From NCBI RefSeq assembly GCF_005280735.1, contig NZ_CP040078.1:3100001-3164000 (forward strand): a stretch of DNA of 64,000 nucleotides, given 5' to 3'. The position numbers and the translations under genes are program-made. Positions 59,908 to 64,000 of this stretch are shown here, piece by piece; the stretch's first letter is position 1; each line of letters opens with the position of its first letter. The notes under the pieces are model-generated. The model worked only from the letters and a program-made list of their open reading frames with translations. It was not told where the DNA came from and ran no database searches. This DNA is from Trinickia violacea. Lineage in GTDB: Bacteria > Pseudomonadota > Gammaproteobacteria > Burkholderiales > Burkholderiaceae.

Positions 59908-62546
59908 CACCAGCTCACCTGATCGTTCAGCGTCACATTGCCGCTCGTTGGAGTCTGGAGCTGGCGATTGCCGGACCAGTTCTCCCAAGTAACGCTGCCG
60001 TACGCGTTCTTGCGGTAGTACTTGTACTGAATCGCCTGGCCGACCGGCAAATTGACGTTATTGCTCCAGACCGGGTACGTGGCTGGATCCAGAGGGATGC
60101 CGAGATCGGTGTTCCAGTTGCCGAGCGCGCCCGCGTTGCCCGTCACGTAGACCTGCTGGCCAAGTTGCGTGTTCGCGTTGACGCTGATCGCCACAGATAC
60201 CTGCCCGCTCTGGGGTGGCACCACGCAATTGTCGTAGCGCGCGCAAACGACCGACGGAATATCTACGATGCGCCCGGCCTGCATCGAGGCTAGCAAACTT
60301 ATGTATTCACCCATCGTCCAGTTCAACGGTGCCATTGACTTGGTCGGCTGGGCTGGAGTGAAGCCGCTCGGCGTGGTCACAATCCAGTTGTCGGGCAGTG
60401 CGGTCGAATTCGGCCAAACCTGCTCAGGCAGAAAGCCCTCTGGCGTAGTGAGCTGCTTGAGCGTTGCTAAATACGGGCTACCCGCTCCGCCGCTACCCTG
60501 ACGAGCGATCTCGTACATACCGCGTTCGGCGGTAAAGATCGGCCACAAGCGACCGACCCCGGCGCCGTCGAAGTCGCTGCCATCGTTATGCTCGCCATAG
60601 CCGTCAAAGTTGTAGCGGAACCACGTGTTGGGACTGAGCGCGGGCGCATTCGGCAGATTCAGTGACTGGCCCAGCACGCTGTCATAGACCGAGATCGTAT
60701 TGAGGATGGTTGGATCGTTCGCGCGCTTGACGCCCATGCGAACGAGCTCGAAAAAGCCGCCATCGACTACGCGCCGCGCATCGTGGCTACCGCCGCCGTT
60801 CTTGATCGCTAGGGTTTGCGCGGTATCCGGTCCAGCGCTTGGAGCGAAGCTAGCGCGATCGGTGCCGGTGCCCGACCGGCTTGCTGGGTTGATCCTGATG
60901 TAGTAGCTGCCGTTGCCGAACGAGCCGGTAGCGGTGTACGTCCAGGCTGCCACATTCTCTTGCCAGTAGTCGGCCGCCGATAGATAGCGCGCGGCGCTGG
61001 TCGTGTCACCGTTCTGGTTCGCGATGTCAGCCGCCGTAACCAGCCCAGCGATCTCGGCCGCGATGGTGGACGGTGAATAGCCGGAGTCCTCTTCCCAGCG
61101 TTCCTGGTATGTCCAGGGGCCGGTGTTGGTGATGTAGTCCGCTGTGAGCTTGATCTGCGGCCACAGCGGATTGAACACGCTCGGACCGAGACGCCACGCC
61201 AGGATAATCGGCATGGCCTGCTCGTCCATTTGCGTGCCTTGCCAGTACGGCCAGCCGCTCACCCACGCATTTTGGGGAAAGCGACCAATGCGACTGTAGC
61301 CCTGCGGGCAGCCAGAAGCAGTGTATTCAGCAATACCGCAATTGGTCGTCTGCTGCAGCGTTTTGAACAGATAGTTGACGACGCTCGAAGCGGTCGACGT
61401 GTCGCCCGCGGTCGTCAGTGCATTGGCGAACTTGAAGAGGTCGCGCGGCCAGACCAAATGGTAGCCACCCGCATTGGCATCGCCCTGCGATTCACCCCAA
61501 GGCGTTCCGATGCCGGCGATCATCGCGCCATCGCTCTTGTCCTGCATGGTCTTGAGCGTCATGGCGGCCAGATAATAGGCAGCATCGGCCGATCCCCCCT
61601 GCGTCGACAAGCCCGCTGCGTAGTTATGCCATGCCGTGTCGTACTGCTCTTGCTCGCCTGAGATGTTGCTACCGAGCACCGAGCTCGCGTCGCTGAGCGC
61701 TTGGTCCTGGGTGCCGCCGAAGCCGAGCACCACATCAAACGAAACCGTTTTTGCGGTCGGGTCGCCAAGGTCAATCCAACCCATCTGCGCCACATTGCCG
61801 TTAGTGGCAGACGAGAAGGTCCAGTTCATCGTCAGGTCGGTGCTGCCGCCGAGCAGGTCTGTCCAGCCATCGCTCTGGCCGACGAAACCGTTAGACGTCA
61901 TGCTGACGCCATTCACCACCTTCCACGGGCGGTCGGTCATCAGCGCGGAATAGCGGCTATTGTGATTGGCGACCAGCGTGGTGCTGCCATTGTAGGACGT
62001 CGTGTACGCGGTGTTGTTGCTACCGGCATTGTCGAGGTATGGCTTGGACAGAACGTACAGATTGAAGTCACCGACAGAGTGCCCATTGAGCGCCGTGAAG
62101 GTTACGCGCTCGACAATCGCGTTATAGTTCGGGTCCGCAAAGATCACCTTCCCAATCTGCCAGTTATGGGCGATGTTGCTGGTAGACACCTGCCAGCTCA
62201 TGGTGCGCGGGTCGGTTTGCCCGGCAGAATAGCTCTGGACCTTCTCTTCGTCGACAAAAGTCCCGCCCGCATCACCGACCAGAAACTGCAGGTCGACGGA
62301 CTCAGGCGTATCTAGAACCGGATAGTAGACTTCCGACAGGATGCCTCGGTAACCGGTGAAGTACACACGTGAGGCCCCGTTGACAGCGGTACCGAGGAAC
62401 GACTTAACCGACGGCCCTCGCGTTGGGACCACACCGGGTGAGCCAAACGCCTCGTCTGCCATAGCGGAGCGAACCGTCACGCACGCCAACAAGGCGACAG
62501 CTCCTGCGAGAGCCGCTCGTTCCAATTTGAGGCGCCATTTTGCCAT
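59907..62546 (-). CDS. Secreted GH15 glucoamylase with CBM20 starch-binding domain
   Basis: The 879-residue protein has a signal peptide (LAGAVALLACVTVRSAMA, cleavage near residue 31) and a glucodextranase-type beta-sandwich N-domain (about 35-315; GYRGILSEVYYPVLDTPES). A GH15 (alpha/alpha)6 barrel follows at about 325-750: GGYHLVWPRDLFKFA, the general acid Glu in TYQERWEEDSGYSPS and the general base Glu in PLNWTMGEYISLL. A C-terminal CBM20 (about 780-879) has VYVTGNAGALGNW and IQYKYYRKNAYGSVTWE. It should release glucose from the ends of starch, glycogen or related alpha-glucans outside the cytoplasm. A small anchored protein is coupled downstream. No sugar transporter or regulator is adjacent. 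Confidence 0.95.
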   Translation of the reverse strand: MAKWRLKLERAALAGAVALLACVTVRSAMADEAFGSPGVVPTRGPSVKSFLGTAVNGASRVYFTGYRGILSEVYYPVLDTPESVDLQFLVGDAGGTFVDEEKVQSYSAGQTDPRTMSWQVSTSNIAHNWQIGKVIFADPNYNAIVERVTFTALNGHSVGDFNLYVLSKPYLDNAGSNNTAYTTSYNGSTTLVANHNSRYSALMTDRPWKVVNGVSMTSNGFVGQSDGWTDLLGGSTDLTMNWTFSSATNGNVAQMGWIDLGDPTAKTVSFDVVLGFGGTQDQALSDASSVLGSNISGEQEQYDTAWHNYAAGLSTQGGSADAAYYLAAMTLKTMQDKSDGAMIAGIGTPWGESQGDANAGGYHLVWPRDLFKFANALTTAGDTSTASSVVNYLFKTLQQTTNCGIAEYTASGCPQGYSRIGRFPQNAWVSGWPYWQGTQMDEQAMPIILAWRLGPSVFNPLWPQIKLTADYITNTGPWTYQERWEEDSGYSPSTIAAEIAGLVTAADIANQNGDTTSAARYLSAADYWQENVAAWTYTATGSFGNGSYYIRINPASRSGTGTDRASFAPSAGPDTAQTLAIKNGGGSHDARRVVDGGFFELVRMGVKRANDPTILNTISVYDSVLGQSLNLPNAPALSPNTWFRYNFDGYGEHNDGSDFDGAGVGRLWPIFTAERGMYEIARQGSGGAGSPYLATLKQLTTPEGFLPEQVWPNSTALPDNWIVTTPSGFTPAQPTKSMAPLNWTMGEYISLLASMQAGRIVDIPSVVCARYDNCVVPPQSGQVSVAISVNANTQLGQQVYVTGNAGALGNWNTDLGIPLDPATYPVWSNNVNLPVGQAIQYKYYRKNAYGSVTWENWSGNRQLQTPTSGNVTLNDQVSW

Positions 62547-62950
62547 CGTCAGCTCCGTTACGAGTTGGTATTACGATGATCTAGTCGCACTGCGATCGTC
62601 CGCACTTGGTTTCGGTCGGATGGTTGGTCGATGCATCGGTACTAAAACGTCTAGGCTGGTATGACGGCCCAAACTGAACGTGCTAGCCGCAGTGAGTCTC
62701 GCGCTCCGAGAATAGTTGGCATCGTTCGCATGATCGCCCAGACACACCCTCGTCGACTGCGGCTTTGCTCAAGAATGCCCTGCCCATTGGTTTATTTATT
62801 TGCCGGCACTCCGAGTCCATCCCGCCTTTGATTGACATCGACCTAACGGGCGAATTGCATTTTCCGAACCGCTTCCATGGATAAATCCTAGCGCGGTCTG
62901 AGGTGCGCAATTGCAAACATTTGTCAGGCAGACTCGTACTGTTTTTAAAT
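62547..62950. other. Upstream region of glucoamylase
   Basis: This 400-bp intergenic stretch should contain the glucoamylase promoter on the minus strand. It is AT-rich near 62780-62950, where the IS66 element has inserted. No gene is evident. Confidence 0.5.
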
Positions 62951-63029
62951 GTAAACACCCGGGGAGGTCATCTTGATTGCGTAAGGCGCGAAGGCGAGGA
63001 TCGTGTCCATCTAAATTTTTAATGGACAG

Positions 63030-63425
63030 ATGTACACGATGGATGAAACCGAGGTGACGCAGGAGGTTGTGCAACCAACGCGACGTCGGCGGCATAGCAA
63101 GGAGTTCAAGGCACAGGTCATCCGGGCGGCGATGCAGCCTAACGTGTCGATCGCGGCGGTGGCATTGCACTATCGCTTGAATGCCAACATGCTGCGAAGC
63201 TGGGTGGCTGCGCAGGAAGAGCTGGATGCGGCCGAGGTTGCCCGCAAGTCGATGAGCGTGCCATCGGCAGAGTTTGTGCCGTTGCAGCTGGAAGCGCCCG
63301 GGGCTGCATCTAACGCGACAGAGATCCAGATCGAGGTACGTCGAGGAGCAGCGACGGTGACAGTACGCTGGCCGTTGTCGGCGGCGAGCGACTGTGCGGT
63401 GTGGTTGCAAGGATGGCTGCGGTGA
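63030..63425 (+). CDS. tnpA: IS66-family TnpA
   Basis: The 131-residue accessory protein of IS66-type elements has a helix-turn-helix start (RRRRHSKEFKAQVIRAAMQPNVSIAAVALHYRLNANMLRSWV) and a C-terminal segment (QIEVRRGAATVTVRWPLSAA, AVWLQGWLR). The ATG at 63030, or the in-frame ATG at 63039, may be used. It overlaps tnpB. Confidence 0.92.
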   Translation: MYTMDETEVTQEVVQPTRRRRHSKEFKAQVIRAAMQPNVSIAAVALHYRLNANMLRSWVAAQEELDAAEVARKSMSVPSAEFVPLQLEAPGAASNATEIQIEVRRGAATVTVRWPLSAASDCAVWLQGWLR

Positions 63426-63757
63426 TCCGCATCGACGCGATCTGGCTAGCGACCGAACCGCTGGATATGCGTGCAGGTACCGATACGATTCTGGCGCGTG
63501 TGGTGAAGGTGTTCGGCGCAGCGCGCCCTCACCATGCCTATCTGTTCGCCAACAAGCATTCGACGCGCATGAAGGTGCTCGTCTACGACGGGTTTGGAAT
63601 CTGGCTGGCCGCGCGTCGCCTGAACAAGGGCCGGTTCGTATGGACGAACGGCCACGAGGCAATCGCCGTCGCGTTGAATCCCCAGCAGTTAAGAGCGCTC
63701 GTGACGGGACTGCCGTGGCAGACGCTGACGCACGATCACGCGATCTGCGTGGTGTAA
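63413..63757 (+). CDS. tnpB: IS66-family TnpB (Orf2)
   Basis: I start at ATG 63413, overlapping tnpA; about 114 residues. It has the typical IRIDAIWLATEPLDMRAGTDTILARVV and HHAYLFANKHSTRMKVLVYDGFGIWLAARRLNKGRFVW. It is required with TnpA and TnpC for IS66 transposition. The frame is intact. Confidence 0.95.
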   Translation: MAAVIRIDAIWLATEPLDMRAGTDTILARVVKVFGAARPHHAYLFANKHSTRMKVLVYDGFGIWLAARRLNKGRFVWTNGHEAIAVALNPQQLRALVTGLPWQTLTHDHAICVV

Positions 63758-63822
63758 AGGGTCGCCGGCGCCGTAAACCGTTTTGCTTCCGTGGCGATAC
63801 CGGCTCTGGCAGACTGGAGCGC

Positions 63823-64000
63823 ATGAACCTGCCCGCCGACCTCGACGCCCTCAGCCCGGAGCAACTGCGCGCACTGGCCGCTCAGTTGATGACCCAGATC
63901 GGCGAGACGGAGCGAGAGCTGCACTATCGCCAGACGCGCATCGACCAGCTCACGCACGAACTGTCCGTACTCAAGCGCCTGCAGTTCGATACCGAACAGA
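63823..64000 (+). CDS. tnpC: IS66-family transposase TnpC, 5' part
   Basis: The ATG at 63823 opens a frame (MNLPADLDALSPEQLRALAAQLM, ETERELHYRQTRIDQLTHEL, LKRLQF) with the leucine-zipper-like N-terminus of IS66 TnpC, continuing past the right edge. The catalytic DDE domain lies outside the window. Confidence 0.9.
   Translation, partial: MNLPADLDALSPEQLRALAAQLMTQIGETERELHYRQTRIDQLTHELSVLKRLQFDTEQ

Larger units (their letters stand above)
62951..64000 (+). mobile_element. IS66-family insertion sequence, left part
   Basis: The left end begins GTAAACACCCGGGGAGG (62951), typical of IS66-family termini (GTAA start). It is followed by the three-gene array tnpA-tnpB-tnpC; tnpC runs off the window. 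Confidence 0.85.

Noticed and set aside
62796..63824. 342-codon minus-strand frame over the IS66 genes
   Set aside because: Shadow of tnpA and tnpB, which have clear family motifs on the plus strand.

Overview
The window looks like chromosomal DNA of a Burkholderiaceae betaproteobacterium (Burkholderia, Paraburkholderia or Caballeronia type). GC is high, and the content is typical of that group: a complete type VI secretion system (T6SS), H-NS-type proteins, a large YadA-like adhesin with a TpgA-like partner, and IS6 and IS66 insertion sequences. These assignments come from protein motifs and gene order read by eye; no database search was run.

Layout. 1-5.1 kb is the scarred edge of an old integrated element: a 3' fragment of tRNA-Pro(GGG) with its terminator, a frameshifted integrase, a second tRNA-like 3' end, two small ORFs with ribosome binding sites and a CDC48-like tandem AAA+ ATPase. 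5.1-12.8 kb is rearranged DNA: small hypothetical genes, an IS6-family element, an orphan OmpR-type regulator, and two LysR genes (about 90% identical) in a roughly 1.4-kb inverted duplication. IS6 and IS66 remnants sit at its centre and a 222-bp IS66-like MITE at its outer edge. 12.8-24.4 kb is a surface-adhesion module: an H-NS protein, a decayed TpgA-like lipoprotein, a 1362-residue trimeric autotransporter, an intact TpgA-like lipoprotein, and a divergent response regulator / LysM-FecR / CHASE2 histidine kinase operon behind a strong sigma70-like promoter.

24.4-58.3 kb is the T6SS, in two divergent blocks. The minus block runs tagK-tagJ-tssE-tssF-tssA-tssF-tssG, then a GH24 lysozyme effector and candidate immunity gene, vgrG, an EagR-type chaperone, a PAAR-Rhs effector with an AHH-type nuclease tip, an ankyrin immunity candidate, and an orphan Rhs tip (LHH-type nuclease) with its own immunity candidate. 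The plus block runs clpV-tssB-tssC, an L,D-transpeptidase-fold effector and immunity pair, hcp-tssJ-tssK-tssL-tssM and a second tssL. All thirteen core genes are present; tssF and tssL are each duplicated, both copies full length. Three intact effector/immunity pairs and one reserve toxin tip suggest attack on both peptidoglycan and DNA.

58.6-64 kb has an unusual protein with an H-NS DNA-binding C-terminus, a secreted GH15 glucoamylase with a CBM20 starch-binding domain coupled to a small membrane-anchored protein, and the start of an IS66 element that runs off the right edge.

The strongest candidates for undescribed biology are the duplicated tssF/tssL T6SS, the duplicated TpgA-like partners of the adhesin with their three-gene signalling operon, the tandem AAA+ ATPase with two tiny upstream genes, and the H-NS-tailed protein beside the T6SS.
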